Shown here: piece after piece, positions 6,421-15,491 of the stretch
Numbering within the stretch: the stretch's first letter is position 1
How the letters are laid out: every line of letters begins with the position of its first letter
DNA from: Bacteroidales bacterium UBA6340
GTDB lineage: Bacteria; Bacteroidota; Bacteroidia; Bacteroidales; Paludibacteraceae
Direction of reading: 5' to 3'
DNA: 26,115 nucleotides
Assembly (NCBI GenBank): GCA_002440265.1
Contig: DJSG01000013.1
Span: 1 to 26,115, forward strand
Made by a program: the position numbers and the translations under genes
The notes under the pieces: generated by a model
Databases searched by the model: none
What the model was told of the DNA's origin: nothing
What the model saw: only the letters and a program-made list of their open reading frames with translations

Positions 6421-6544
6421 TGAAAAAATAGCCCGTCACATCGCAATCCCCTGCCAGCATATCCGCTTCGCCGGGGACGCGGACGCCGTTGCGGGGTCCC
6501 TGCAAGCCCGTGGGCATAGCGGGGTGCTCCCTCGTCCGCGGTGT
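6421..6544. other. GC-rich structured patch downstream of recN
   Basis: This stretch directly after the recN stop is clearly richer in G and C than its surroundings. CGCGGACG (6478-6485) pairs perfectly with CGTCCGCG (6533-6540). The 47 nt between contain short nested pairings and two copies of GCGGGGT. On the minus strand the patch ends in a run of six T near 6422-6427, so it could act as the recN transcript end, a REP-like element or a structured RNA. Confidence 0.45.
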
Positions 6545-8146
6545 TTAGCGGGTTACACCATTCCCCAACAACTGCCGTGCTATCGCCAATGCCTCTGCCG
6601 TCGGATTCTTGCCCGACAGCATGGCGGCAATATCCTGCACGCGCTCTTCGGGCGTCAGGCGCTTGATATGTGTCTCTGTGCGTGTCTCTGTATCTGCCTT
6701 GTACACACGGTATTGCGTGTCACCTTTCGCTGCAATCTGCGGCAGGTGCGTGATGGCTATTATCTGCCTCGACGCAGACATCTGACGCATTATATCACCC
6801 ATCTGCGAAGCAATCTCGCCGCTCACACCCGTGTCTATCTCATCGAAAATAATGGTCGGCAAACCATTCGTGGACGCTATCAACGACTTGATACACAGCA
6901 TCAAACGGCTTATCTCGCCACCCGAAGCCACCTCTGCCACGCGCCTCAGCGACTGATTCAGATTGGCGGCAAACAAAAACTGCACATCATCGTGCCCCGT
7001 CTCGTTATATTCCGCCAGCGGACTGACCGACACCGCCACATTCGCATGCACTACACCCAACTTGTGCATATCATCTATCAGATGGTTAGCAATGGTCTCT
7101 CGTACAGCCATTCTACTGTCTGTCAATGCCTTTGCCGCCTCTTCCAACGCCTTTTCCGCACGCGTCAGGTCGGCTTTCCGCTCGGCTATCTCATCGTCAA
7201 ACGATGCCATACGCTGCATCTGCTCACCCAAACGGTCACGCAGCGCAATCAGTTCCTCCACCGATTGCACGCGGTGCTTGTTCATCAGCGTCTGCAGCAG
7301 GTCAAGTCGCTCTTGCACTTCCGCCAACCGTTGCGGGTCTATCTCCGTACGGTTCACTATCCGCTGTATCTCATCGGCTATATCACGCAACTCAATCTCC
7401 ACACTGTCAAGCCGTTGCGCCAAATCCAATGACGCATTTTCCACCCGCGAATCCCTCAGCAACGACACTGCCCCACCCTGTTCGCCGTCTATATTGTTCA
7501 GCGCATTCAGCAACGCTGCCTTTATCTCCTCCGCATGCGACAGCCTGTATTCTTCTTCCTCCAACTCACCCATCTCGCCCTCTGCCAAATGCGCTTCCGC
7601 CAATTGGTTATACTGAAATGCCACATAATCCGCATCCGCCTGCGTCTTTCGGGCTAACTCCTGCAAGTCATGCAAGGCTTTCTGTGCCTGCATATACGCC
7701 TGATAGCAAGCCGAATACGCCTCTCTCTGCCGGCTATTCCGGGCTATCGCGTCCACCACGCCAATCTGAAACAGGTCATCGCCTATCAGCAGACTCTCGT
7801 GTTGCGAATGAATATCTATCAACTTGCCTGCCAATGCCTTCAGTTCTGCCTGTGTCACCACCTCGTCATTCACAAACGAACGCGAACGCCCCGACTGGTT
7901 CAGTTCCCGCCGTATCAGCAATTCCCCTTTGTCTTCCGTGTCGAAAGTCGCTTCTATCACGCACCGTTCCTCGCCCTGGGTGATGGCTTTCGTATCGGCA
8001 CGCGCACCCATCACCAGATTCAGAGCACCCAATATGATACTCTTTCCCGCACCCGTCTCGCCGGTCAGCACGGAGAACCCGCTCGCCAAATCCAACTCCA
8101 GGTGCGAGATGAGAGCATAGTTCTGTATATGTAAATGCGTCAGCAT
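6545..8146 (-). CDS. recN: DNA repair ATPase RecN
   Basis: RecN is an SMC-like ATPase that gathers and protects DNA ends during double-strand break repair. The 533-residue product has the N-terminal MLTHLHIQNYALI, Walker A GETGAGKS (29-36), a long central coiled coil rich in Glu, Arg and Leu (about 150-360), the signature segment near ASGGEISRLML, Walker B as TIIFDEID followed by TGVSGE, and the switch histidine in IIAITHLPQIAA. Length is normal for the family. A consensus promoter lies about 35 bp upstream. In many Bacteroidota recN follows coaBC and porD; here porD is 13 kb away in another operon. Confidence 0.97.
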   Translation of the reverse strand: MLTHLHIQNYALISHLELDLASGFSVLTGETGAGKSIILGALNLVMGARADTKAITQGEERCVIEATFDTEDKGELLIRRELNQSGRSRSFVNDEVVTQAELKALAGKLIDIHSQHESLLIGDDLFQIGVVDAIARNSRQREAYSACYQAYMQAQKALHDLQELARKTQADADYVAFQYNQLAEAHLAEGEMGELEEEEYRLSHAEEIKAALLNALNNIDGEQGGAVSLLRDSRVENASLDLAQRLDSVEIELRDIADEIQRIVNRTEIDPQRLAEVQERLDLLQTLMNKHRVQSVEELIALRDRLGEQMQRMASFDDEIAERKADLTRAEKALEEAAKALTDSRMAVRETIANHLIDDMHKLGVVHANVAVSVSPLAEYNETGHDDVQFLFAANLNQSLRRVAEVASGGEISRLMLCIKSLIASTNGLPTIIFDEIDTGVSGEIASQMGDIMRQMSASRQIIAITHLPQIAAKGDTQYRVYKADTETRTETHIKRLTPEERVQDIAAMLSGKNPTAEALAIARQLLGNGVTR

Positions 8147-8180
8147 GACTCCGATACAATCGCTATATACTTACAACCCG

Positions 8181-8212
8181 CAAAATTACTACATTTTTCT
8201 CACCTGCGCAAG
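8181..8212 (-). promoter_or_regulatory. Bacteroidota promoter for recN
   Basis: CTTG (8212-8209), a 20-bp spacer and TAATTTTG (8188-8181) on the minus strand. The predicted start is near 8174, about 28 nt ahead of the recN ATG at 8146. Confidence 0.65.
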
Positions 8213-8270
8213 CAGAAACTCACGCCGCATTTTATTCTACCCCCATTCTGTACATTATCTGTACATTAAC

Positions 8271-8290
8271 TATTAACCATTACCTATTAC
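8271..8290 (-). repeat. AT-rich dispersed repeat, copy 2
   Basis: TATTAACCATTACCTATTAC is the reverse complement of 639-658 with one mismatch. It lies in the 377-bp divergent region between recN and the DPP IV gene, just before the 11-bp array. Confidence 0.5.
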
Positions 8291-8322
8291 TACTATAAAC
8301 TCGAGTCATTCTCGGGTTAAGT

Positions 8323-8366
8323 GTATGCTATTAGTATGTGATTAGTATGAGATTAGTATGAGATTA
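8323..8366 (+). repeat. four tandem 11-bp units between recN and the DPP IV gene
   Basis: GTATGCTATTA, GTATGTGATTA, GTATGAGATTA and GTATGAGATTA follow one another without gaps. An imperfect inverted repeat built on ACTCGAG (about 8299-8318) precedes them. The same GTATGTGATTA unit, also preceded by CTCGAGT, begins at 26098. An 11-bp period places each unit on nearly the same face of the helix, which would suit repeated protein binding upstream of the peptidase promoter. Function unknown. Confidence 0.8.
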
Positions 8367-8432
8367 CAGAGAGAATCCAAAGGCAAGATAACAGATTATA
8401 GCAATGTTTCAAATCTGAAAAATACACCCACT

Positions 8433-8464
8433 GTTGCATAAACAAGAATTTTATTGTAACTTTG
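8433..8464 (+). promoter_or_regulatory. Bacteroidota promoter for the DPP IV-led operon
   Basis: GTTG (8433-8436), a 20-bp spacer and TAACTTTG (8457-8464). Transcription would start near 8471, giving a leader of about 53 nt before the ATG at 8524. The 11-bp array lies 67 bp upstream of the -33 element. Confidence 0.7.
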
Positions 8465-8523
8465 TGCGTTTTTTAGTGTGCCTTATTAATTAGAAACTTA
8501 ATCGCAAAATAGAATAATACTAC

Positions 8524-10605
8524 ATGATGAAGCGTCAATTATTACTCTTGACTTTGCTGCTGGCGTTGCCGATGATAGCAAACGCCGATATGCTTACGGA
8601 CATTTTGGGCGGAAACTACAACGCCAAGACTATGTCGGCACACGAGAAAGACAGTGTGCTCAATGGCACAGAGACAGGACGCTATCGGCTTGATTATGAG
8701 AACAAAAAGCAGTTGTTCCGCCGCTCGTTTATGGCGGATTACTACCTGATAGACACGCAGAAAGACACCCGCACCAAGTTGAGCGACGGTCCTGTGCGCG
8801 ATGCTGTGCTTTCGCCTAACGGCGAATACGTAGTCTATGCCAAGGCGGACAACAACCTCTATATAAACAAGGTGCGCTTTGAGGGCGTGGAAGTCCCCAT
8901 CACCAAGGACGCTAATCCTGAGATATTCAACGGCATAGCCGACTGGCTGTACGAGGAGGAGTTCGGCATTACGGGTATGTTTGCCTTCTCACCTGACAGC
9001 AGAATGGTGGCTTTCGTGCGCCTTGACGAGACGGGCGTGCCTACTTTTGAGTGGCAGAACTATATCAATCAGGCAGGGCAGTACCCCACTATCGAGTCCT
9101 TGCGCTACCCGAAAGCAGGCGAACAAAACGCTTCTGCGACAGTATGCATATACGACATTCAGACCAAGGCGATTCGCACCATGCAGTTGCCCGAGATGAA
9201 AGAGGCATATATCCCGCGCATTCAATGGACCAACCTGCCCAATACCCCGAAAGGAAAAGAACCCGCTACACCCGAATTGGCTATCTTGCGCCTGAACCGC
9301 GACCAAAACAAGATGGAGGTGCTGCTCGGCAATCCGAAATCCACTGTAACAAGACCGTTCTACCACGAGGAGAGCGACAAGTATTATGTGGATTATGAAC
9401 TGTTTGACTCGTGGCAATGGTTGCAGGACAATCGCGTGATAGTATTGAGCGAAAAAGACGGTTACACACAAGCATACCTCTATTCGCAACAGGGTTTCGA
9501 GCAGAAAGTACTGACTCCCGAGCAGCGTGACATCACACGGCTGTATGGTTTCGACGAGACCACCCACACGCTTTACTACCAAGCGGCTACCTCTCCAGAG
9601 GAGCGTCAGTGCTTTGCACTCAACATTCGCAAGAACCTCACTACACCCTTGACCACAGAGCCGGGTACGCACGACCTGACTTTCTCGCACAACTACAAGC
9701 AATACATCGACTGCTATCAGAGCATCACCACCCCTAATCGCTACACCTTGTACACCACAGGCAAGCCCGCAGGGAAGGTGTTGCTGGGTAATGATTCCGT
9801 GCAGCAGGCATGGCAGGCACTGGGAATCCCCGAAGTGGAGTTCTTCACGTTCCGCACGGAGCGCGGTGATGAGTTGCACGCATGGAAGATGATGCCCATG
9901 CACTATGAGGCGGGAAAGAAGTACCCCGTAGTGATGTTTCAGTACAGCGGTCCTGCCAGTCAGCGGGTACTGAACCAGTGGCGCAAGCGTTTCGAGTATT
10001 ACTTGGCGGCACAGAACTATGTGGTGGTATGTGTGGACAGCCGCGGCACCAACGCGCGCGGGCGCGCATTCCGCAATGAGTCATATATGCACCTCGGATT
10101 GAAAGAGGCGGAAGACCATATCAGTGCGGCACAGTATCTGCAAACCCTGCCCTATGTGGACGGCAAACGTATTGCCATCACGGGCTGGAGTTTCGGAGGA
10201 TTTGAGAGCATTATGTGCCTGACCAAGCAACCGCGTGTGGCTGCAGGCGAGACACCGCTCTTCAAATGCGGCATTGCCATTGCCCCTGTAACGACATGGC
10301 GTCTGTACGATTCTGCTTACACCGAGCGGTATATGCGCCGTCCGCAGGTGAATGAGGACGGATACAATGGCAGCGACCTGACGCGTATGGCAGGCGATTT
10401 ACAGGGTAAGTTGCTGATAGTACACGGCTTGGCGGACGACAACGTGCACGCACAGCACACCTTTCTCTACACCGAAGCATTGGTACAAGCGGGCAAGCAG
10501 TTCGAGATGCAGATATATCCCGACGACAATCACTTCCTGCGCCACCGTAGCAACTATGAACACCTGCACAGAAGACTGCTACTGTTCCTTGAGAACAATC
10601 TGTAA
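8524..10605 (+). CDS. S9 family dipeptidyl peptidase IV
   Basis: The 693-residue secreted serine peptidase has a signal peptide (MMKRQLLLLTLLLALPMIANA), an N-terminal beta-propeller (about 40-440) and a C-terminal alpha/beta-hydrolase domain. DPP IV hallmarks are present: the DWLYEEEFG loop (140-148), whose Glu residues hold the substrate N-terminus; the nucleophile Ser556 in GWSFGG (the more common form is GWSYGG); the acid in LADDN (Asp638 or Asp639); and His670 in DDNHF. Such enzymes remove Xaa-Pro or Xaa-Ala dipeptides from peptide N-termini in the periplasm and are typical of peptide-feeding Bacteroidales. It heads a plus-strand gene cluster and is 42 bp from the permease gene. Confidence 0.95.
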   Translation: MMKRQLLLLTLLLALPMIANADMLTDILGGNYNAKTMSAHEKDSVLNGTETGRYRLDYENKKQLFRRSFMADYYLIDTQKDTRTKLSDGPVRDAVLSPNGEYVVYAKADNNLYINKVRFEGVEVPITKDANPEIFNGIADWLYEEEFGITGMFAFSPDSRMVAFVRLDETGVPTFEWQNYINQAGQYPTIESLRYPKAGEQNASATVCIYDIQTKAIRTMQLPEMKEAYIPRIQWTNLPNTPKGKEPATPELAILRLNRDQNKMEVLLGNPKSTVTRPFYHEESDKYYVDYELFDSWQWLQDNRVIVLSEKDGYTQAYLYSQQGFEQKVLTPEQRDITRLYGFDETTHTLYYQAATSPEERQCFALNIRKNLTTPLTTEPGTHDLTFSHNYKQYIDCYQSITTPNRYTLYTTGKPAGKVLLGNDSVQQAWQALGIPEVEFFTFRTERGDELHAWKMMPMHYEAGKKYPVVMFQYSGPASQRVLNQWRKRFEYYLAAQNYVVVCVDSRGTNARGRAFRNESYMHLGLKEAEDHISAAQYLQTLPYVDGKRIAITGWSFGGFESIMCLTKQPRVAAGETPLFKCGIAIAPVTTWRLYDSAYTERYMRRPQVNEDGYNGSDLTRMAGDLQGKLLIVHGLADDNVHAQHTFLYTEALVQAGKQFEMQIYPDDNHFLRHRSNYEHLHRRLLLFLENNL

Positions 10606-10647
10606 CGGACAACTATAGAATTAAGGTATTAACAAAATAATAACGGT

Positions 10648-11904
10648 ATGAGTAACAAACAAAATCGAAACATTCTGCCTATTGTAGTGATGTTTCTGCT
10701 ATTCTTCATGATTGCCTTTGTCACCAACTTTGCGGGGTCTATGGGCGTCATTGTCAAAAATCAGTTCGGTGCGTCCAACGCCTTGTCGCAGTTGGGCACA
10801 TTGGCTAACTTCATTGCCTACGCATGTATGGGTATTCCTGGTGGCATTATCCTCAAGCGCAAAGGCTACAAGTTCACCTCACTATTGGCAGTGTCTGTCG
10901 GTTTTCTCGGTGTAGGTATTCAATGGCTCAGCGGCTATGCGCAGAGTTTCGGCGTGTATGTACTCGGTGCTTTCGTGGCAGGTTTCTCTATGTGTTTGCT
11001 CAATATCGTGGTCAACCCTATGCTCAACACGTTGGGCGGCGGAGGAAAACGCGGCAACCAGTTGATACAATTCGGCGGCTCATGCAACTCTATCGGTGGT
11101 ACACTTGCACCTATCTTCTTGGGTTATCTGATTGGCGGGCAAGCAAGTACAGCCAACGTCTCGGACGCGGCACCTGCTATGCTCACTGCCATGCTGATAT
11201 TCGTGGTAGCCTTCTTGGTTATCTTCTTCACCAATATCCCCGAACCGCACATTGAAACGGCAGAACAACGTGCAGCCGCTCAGGCACAAAAGGGCAAATA
11301 CAGCCCGATGTCGTTCCGTCATTTCGTATTGGGTGCCATGGCTATCTTCTTCTATGTAGGCGTGGAAGTGGGTATTCCGAACACGGCAAACCTGTATATG
11401 TCGGATAATCCTTCCGTAGGTCCTATCATTGCCGGCACGGTAGTGGGGCTGTATTGGCTGATGATGATGTGCGGACGTCTGTTGGGTGGGGCCATTGGCG
11501 GTAAGGTAAGCAGCAAGACAATGTTGGCGACAGTATCGGCTACTGCCATAGTAATGCTGCTTTGTATTATGTTCTTCCCCGAGACATGGGTGGTAACTTT
11601 CAAAGGTGTAGAACTGCCTGTCAGCATGATAGTCATGTTCCTCTGCGGTCTGATGACCAGCGTGATGTGGGGGACCATCTTCAATCTCGCGGCAGAGGGT
11701 TTGGGTAAGTATACACCTGCTGCCAGTGGTATCTTCATGGCATTGGTGTGCGGTGGCGGTATCCTGCCGTTCTTCCAGAACATGCTGGCTGACCATGTCG
11801 GCTATCTGCTGTCGTATATCGTGCCGGTTATCGGACTGCTGTACATATTCTTCTACGCCCTCATCGGCAGCAAGAACGTGAACAAAGATATTCCTACTGA
11901 CTAA
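10648..11904 (+). CDS. FucP/GluP-type sugar:H+ symporter (MFS)
   Basis: The 418-residue inner-membrane protein has about twelve hydrophobic segments. Its features are those of the fucose-glucose/galactose:H+ symporter branch of the major facilitator superfamily: an N-terminal helix in FMIAFVTNFAGSM, the cytoplasmic loop IPGGIILKRKGYK, and the conserved VNPMLNTLGGGGKRGNQLIQFGGSCNSIGG stretch (about 122-151). The end of the protein carries the family's second-half signature near FMALVCGGGILPFFQ. The ROK kinase gene follows 21 bp downstream, so sugar is probably imported and then phosphorylated; glucose or galactose is the likeliest substrate, by family only. Confidence 0.93.
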   Translation: MSNKQNRNILPIVVMFLLFFMIAFVTNFAGSMGVIVKNQFGASNALSQLGTLANFIAYACMGIPGGIILKRKGYKFTSLLAVSVGFLGVGIQWLSGYAQSFGVYVLGAFVAGFSMCLLNIVVNPMLNTLGGGGKRGNQLIQFGGSCNSIGGTLAPIFLGYLIGGQASTANVSDAAPAMLTAMLIFVVAFLVIFFTNIPEPHIETAEQRAAAQAQKGKYSPMSFRHFVLGAMAIFFYVGVEVGIPNTANLYMSDNPSVGPIIAGTVVGLYWLMMMCGRLLGGAIGGKVSSKTMLATVSATAIVMLLCIMFFPETWVVTFKGVELPVSMIVMFLCGLMTSVMWGTIFNLAAEGLGKYTPAASGIFMALVCGGGILPFFQNMLADHVGYLLSYIVPVIGLLYIFFYALIGSKNVNKDIPTD

Positions 11905-11925
11905 TTATCAAACTATTGCATTTAT

Positions 11926-12885
11926 ATGGAAAAGCCGTATGTAATGGGCCTCGACATGGGAGGCACCAATTCAGTATTAGGTATCGTGGACGCACGCGGG
12001 CACGTGTTGGCGCGTACCTCTATCAAGACACAAGACTACCCCGTCATCACCAACTACGTCAAAGCGTTGTATGATGAGGCTATCAAGATTGTAGAGCCGC
12101 TTGGAGGTATGGAACAGATACGCGGTATCGGTGCCGGTGTGCCTGATGGCAACTACTACACGGGCATGATTGAGTACGCACCCAACCTGCCATGGAAGGG
12201 CGAAGTGCCTTTTGCCCAATTGCTTAGCGACCAGTTTGGCATACCTGCCCGCATTACCAATGATGCGAATGCCGCTGCTATGGGCGAGATGACCTACGGC
12301 GCAGCCCGCGGTATGAAGGACTTTATCATGATTACTCTGGGTACAGGTGTCGGTTCGGGTATCGTCATCAACGGGCAGATGGTCTATGGTCACGACGGGT
12401 TTGCCGGTGAATTGGGGCATACCAAGGCCGTGCGCGGTGAGAATGCCCGTCTGTGCGGGTGCGGACAGAAAGGCTGTTTGGAGGCGTATGCTTCCGCCAA
12501 CGGTGTGGCGCGTACTGCCAAAGAGATAGTGATGACCACGAATGAACCTACCCTGTTGCGCGAGTTGGACATCGACAGCATCACCTCAAAGGACGTGTAC
12601 GATGCTGCTGTCAAGGGAGATGCCGTGGCTAAACGTATCTTCGACTTCACGGGACGTATATTGGGAGAGAAGTTTGCAGACTTTATTGCTTTCTCATCGC
12701 CAGAGGCTATCATCATGTTTGGCGGCTTGACCAAGAGCGGTGACTTTATCCTCAAACCTGTTGTGGAAGCCATGAATGCCAATGTCCTGCCGCACTGGAA
12801 AGACAAAGTGAAGGTCATCTTCTCGGACCTCAAGGAGAGTGATGCCGCTATTCTCGGCGCATCGGCACTGGCTTGGGAGTTGTAA
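11926..12885 (+). CDS. ROK family sugar kinase, probable glucokinase
   Basis: The 319-residue cytoplasmic protein has the phosphate-binding motif DMGGTN (10-15), the catalytic region TNDANAAAMGE, the second phosphate motif TLGTGVGSGI, the GELGH histidine, and the Cys-rich zinc motif CGCGQKGCLEAYAS that defines ROK kinases. These enzymes transfer phosphate from ATP to glucose, N-acetylglucosamine or related sugars. Its position behind a GluP-type permease favours a glucokinase role, but sugar specificity is inferred. Length and start are normal (MEKPYVMGLDMGG). Confidence 0.93.
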   Translation: MEKPYVMGLDMGGTNSVLGIVDARGHVLARTSIKTQDYPVITNYVKALYDEAIKIVEPLGGMEQIRGIGAGVPDGNYYTGMIEYAPNLPWKGEVPFAQLLSDQFGIPARITNDANAAAMGEMTYGAARGMKDFIMITLGTGVGSGIVINGQMVYGHDGFAGELGHTKAVRGENARLCGCGQKGCLEAYASANGVARTAKEIVMTTNEPTLLRELDIDSITSKDVYDAAVKGDAVAKRIFDFTGRILGEKFADFIAFSSPEAIIMFGGLTKSGDFILKPVVEAMNANVLPHWKDKVKVIFSDLKESDAAILGASALAWEL

Positions 12886-12954
12886 GAATCGCAGATAACA
12901 GCGTATTATCACTCCAATAGCGAAGTATCATTGCTCAAATAGCAGTTAATTATC

Positions 12955-13590
12955 ATACGGGTACCCCTGTTATATCAGTTCCCAACGTGGCTGCAACGCC
13001 TGTATAAGGGCGTCACGTGGCGCATCACACCATCGTCAAAGGTCGTATATCTGACCTTTGACGATGGTCCTGTACCCGAGTGCACCCCGCAGGTGCTGGA
13101 TATTCTGTCGCAATACAGAGCGAAGGCTACGTTCTTTATGGTCGGCGACAATGCGGCACAACACCCTGATATTGTGGCACGTGTGCGGACGGAAGGACAC
13201 AGCATAGGCAACCATACGTACCATCACCTGAAGGGATGTTTGTTTGCTACAGGCACATACATCAAGAATGTGGAGCATGCCGACGAGGTGTTGCATACCC
13301 GTTTGTTCCGTCCTCCTTACGGGCGCATGCGCCATAGGGAGAAGCAAGACCTGCTTAAAGAGGGGTATCAAATCTGCCTTTGGGACGTGTTGACGCACGA
13401 TTACAACGCCCGCTACACGGCAAAAGACATGCTTTGGATAGTGCAACATTACACTCGCCACGGCAGTATCATCAATTTTCATGACTCCGTCAAGACGCAA
13501 GACCGCCTGCTTGAGGCACTGCCACTCGTGCTGGAATGGCTGCAAAGCGAGGGATATGAATGTCTTGCCATACCTGAACCCAAACTATAA
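12955..13590 (+). CDS. polysaccharide deacetylase (NodB domain), non-canonical start codon
   Basis: The frame encodes a compact NodB-homology protein of about 212 residues. Motif 1 is TFDDGP (residues 37-42 counted from codon 12955), with the two Asp as base and metal ligand. Motif 2 is GNHTYHH with both metal histidines, motif 3 is RPPYG, motif 4 is WDVLTHDY and motif 5 is INFHDS. Such enzymes remove acetyl groups from peptidoglycan or another cell-surface glycan. No ATG, GTG or TTG lies in frame between the stop codon at 12940 and GTG at 13093, yet starting at 13093 would delete motif 1. Upstream conservation (VPLLYQFP through TWRITPSSKVVYLTFDDGP) fits a start near 12949-12967, at ATT, ATC, ATA or CTG. 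ATA at 12955 is a working guess. The gene ends 5 bp before the lipoprotein gene. Confidence 0.85.
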   Translation: MRVPLLYQFPTWLQRLYKGVTWRITPSSKVVYLTFDDGPVPECTPQVLDILSQYRAKATFFMVGDNAAQHPDIVARVRTEGHSIGNHTYHHLKGCLFATGTYIKNVEHADEVLHTRLFRPPYGRMRHREKQDLLKEGYQICLWDVLTHDYNARYTAKDMLWIVQHYTRHGSIINFHDSVKTQDRLLEALPLVLEWLQSEGYECLAIPEPKL

Positions 13591-13595
13591 TCCTG

Positions 13596-15482
13596 ATGCG
13601 CCGACACCTTATATATATCGTATTGCTCACGATGGTGCTGTTTACTGCCTGCGCCAACCGCGGCGGCGGACCGCAAGGTGGACCGCGTGACACCATACCG
13701 CCTGCAGTTGTAAAGGAACTACCCGTGAGCGGTACCCTGAATTTCCACGGCAAGAAAGTGGAGATACATTTCGATGAGTACATCCAATTGGACGACATAC
13801 AGAAGAATGTTCTCTTCTCGCCCCCGCAACAACGCCCGCCCGAAGTCAAGGCATTCGGCAAGACGCTGACGGTTGTGTTCCAGGAAGACTTGTTGGACTC
13901 CACAACCTACACCATAGATTTCGGTGCCGCTATCTGCGACTACAACGAGAAGACTCCGCTGCGCGACTATGTGTACTCATTCTCCACGGGCGACTATATC
14001 GACTCGTTGGGCATAGAAGGATTGGTTATCAATGCAGAAGACCTCAATCCTGTGTCGGGCGTGGTGGTCGGTATCCATAGCAATCCCGAAGACTCGGCAC
14101 TGAGCACCCTACCCTTTACCCGCATCACGCGCAGCGATGACGACGGCTATTTCGTGATTCACAACATACGTGACGGCGCCTATCGGTTGTTCGCACTCGA
14201 CGATGTCAGCCGCGACTACCTCTACCAACCCGGAGAAGCCCTCGCGTTTTCTGACACGATGCTCACCCCTTACCTTGACATTGTTGCCGAACACGATACG
14301 CTGTGGCGCGACACTATCGGCGTGGACACAGCCACAGGGGACACGCTGTTTACCAGACAGATAGACACCATCCGCACCCACGAGGTGCGCTACTACGAGC
14401 CGCATGACCTTGTACTGTGGTACTTCACTGAGGACAAGCAGCGGCATTACTTCCGCGGCGTCTACCGGGAAGAGCAGCACGCCTTCACATTGATATTCGC
14501 CACCCCGCAGGACAGCCTGCCCGCTATACGCGCTATGCGCCCGAGTGAAGCGGATAGCACCCGTTCTGACTCCGCGTGGGTCAACTGGTTGGACTACACC
14601 CTGTTGCAGGCATCGCCCAACATGGATACACTCACCTATTGGCTCACGGACTCCGTTGCCATATCACAGGACAGTATCTACTTGCAGATGACGTATTTGG
14701 TTTCCGATTCGCTCTACAATCTCGTGCCGCAAACCGACACGGTGCTTGCCGTTTATCGTCGTCCGCGTATGTCAGAGAAAGCGCGTGAGGCGCAGGAACG
14801 CAAGAAGCGCGAACGCAAACTGGAACTCAAAACCAACGCATCGTCCAAGTTCGAGATATACGACACCCTGCGCATCTATTCGGCATTCCCGTTGGATTCG
14901 GTGCATAGTGAGATGATTCACCTTGCGCACAAGGTCGATACCGTGCTGACGCCTGTGCCGATACGAATCGTGGAGAAAGACTCTATACGTATGCAGACCT
15001 ACGTGATTGCCAAGATGGAACCTGCCGAATCCTACGTGCTGGAGATAGACTCCGCCGCATGCCGCGACATCTACGGCGTGTGCAACGATGCCGTGAATGC
15101 GAATATCAAACTCAAATCCACCGACGAATACGCCAATATCCTCGTGCGTATGGCGCAGTATGACCCGCGGGCACGTATCCAACTGCTCAGCGAAAAAGAC
15201 GCGGTACTGCGCGAGCGACCGGCTTCGCCCGACGGCACAAAGTTTGAGTATCTGGCACCTACCGTCTACTACCTGCGCCTGTACATAGACCTCAACGGCG
15301 ACGGGCGTTGGACAACGGGCGACTGGCTAACCAAGCGTCAGCCGGAACCGGTCTATTATTTCCCAAAGAAACTCAAGTTGCGCGCCAACTGGGATTTCGA
15401 GGAGACCTTCGACCACCTTGCCGTGCCGCAGGTGGACTCCAAGCCTGCCGCGCTGCTCCCCAAGCCGACCGACAAGAAATAG
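13596..15482 (+). CDS. lipoprotein with N-terminal bacterial Ig-like domain
   Basis: The 628-residue product has a lipoprotein signal ending FTAC (Cys19), followed by ANRGGGPQGGPRDTIPP. This start is typical of a Bacteroidota envelope protein family whose first domain (about 35-135) is a Big_5/SbsA-type Ig-like fold ending in YVYSFSTGDYID. Next comes a carboxypeptidase-regulatory-like beta-sandwich (about 140-215; GLVINAEDLNPVSGVVVG, then DDGYFVIHNIRDGAYRLFALDD), then a long region with no recognised domain, and near the end an acidic DLNGDGRWTTGDW loop that may bind calcium. It is probably anchored in the outer membrane. Spacing of 5 bp from the deacetylase and 9 bp to the transporter gene indicates one transcript. 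Molecular role unknown. Confidence 0.85.
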   Translation: MRRHLIYIVLLTMVLFTACANRGGGPQGGPRDTIPPAVVKELPVSGTLNFHGKKVEIHFDEYIQLDDIQKNVLFSPPQQRPPEVKAFGKTLTVVFQEDLLDSTTYTIDFGAAICDYNEKTPLRDYVYSFSTGDYIDSLGIEGLVINAEDLNPVSGVVVGIHSNPEDSALSTLPFTRITRSDDDGYFVIHNIRDGAYRLFALDDVSRDYLYQPGEALAFSDTMLTPYLDIVAEHDTLWRDTIGVDTATGDTLFTRQIDTIRTHEVRYYEPHDLVLWYFTEDKQRHYFRGVYREEQHAFTLIFATPQDSLPAIRAMRPSEADSTRSDSAWVNWLDYTLLQASPNMDTLTYWLTDSVAISQDSIYLQMTYLVSDSLYNLVPQTDTVLAVYRRPRMSEKAREAQERKKRERKLELKTNASSKFEIYDTLRIYSAFPLDSVHSEMIHLAHKVDTVLTPVPIRIVEKDSIRMQTYVIAKMEPAESYVLEIDSAACRDIYGVCNDAVNANIKLKSTDEYANILVRMAQYDPRARIQLLSEKDAVLRERPASPDGTKFEYLAPTVYYLRLYIDLNGDGRWTTGDWLTKRQPEPVYYFPKKLKLRANWDFEETFDHLAVPQVDSKPAALLPKPTDKK

Positions 15483-15491
15483 TCCCGTTCT

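Noticed and set aside
7126..7983. A 285-codon plus-strand frame opposite recN.
   Set aside because: The translation is Pro/Ser/Ala-rich low complexity, and the minus strand encodes RecN with all motifs.
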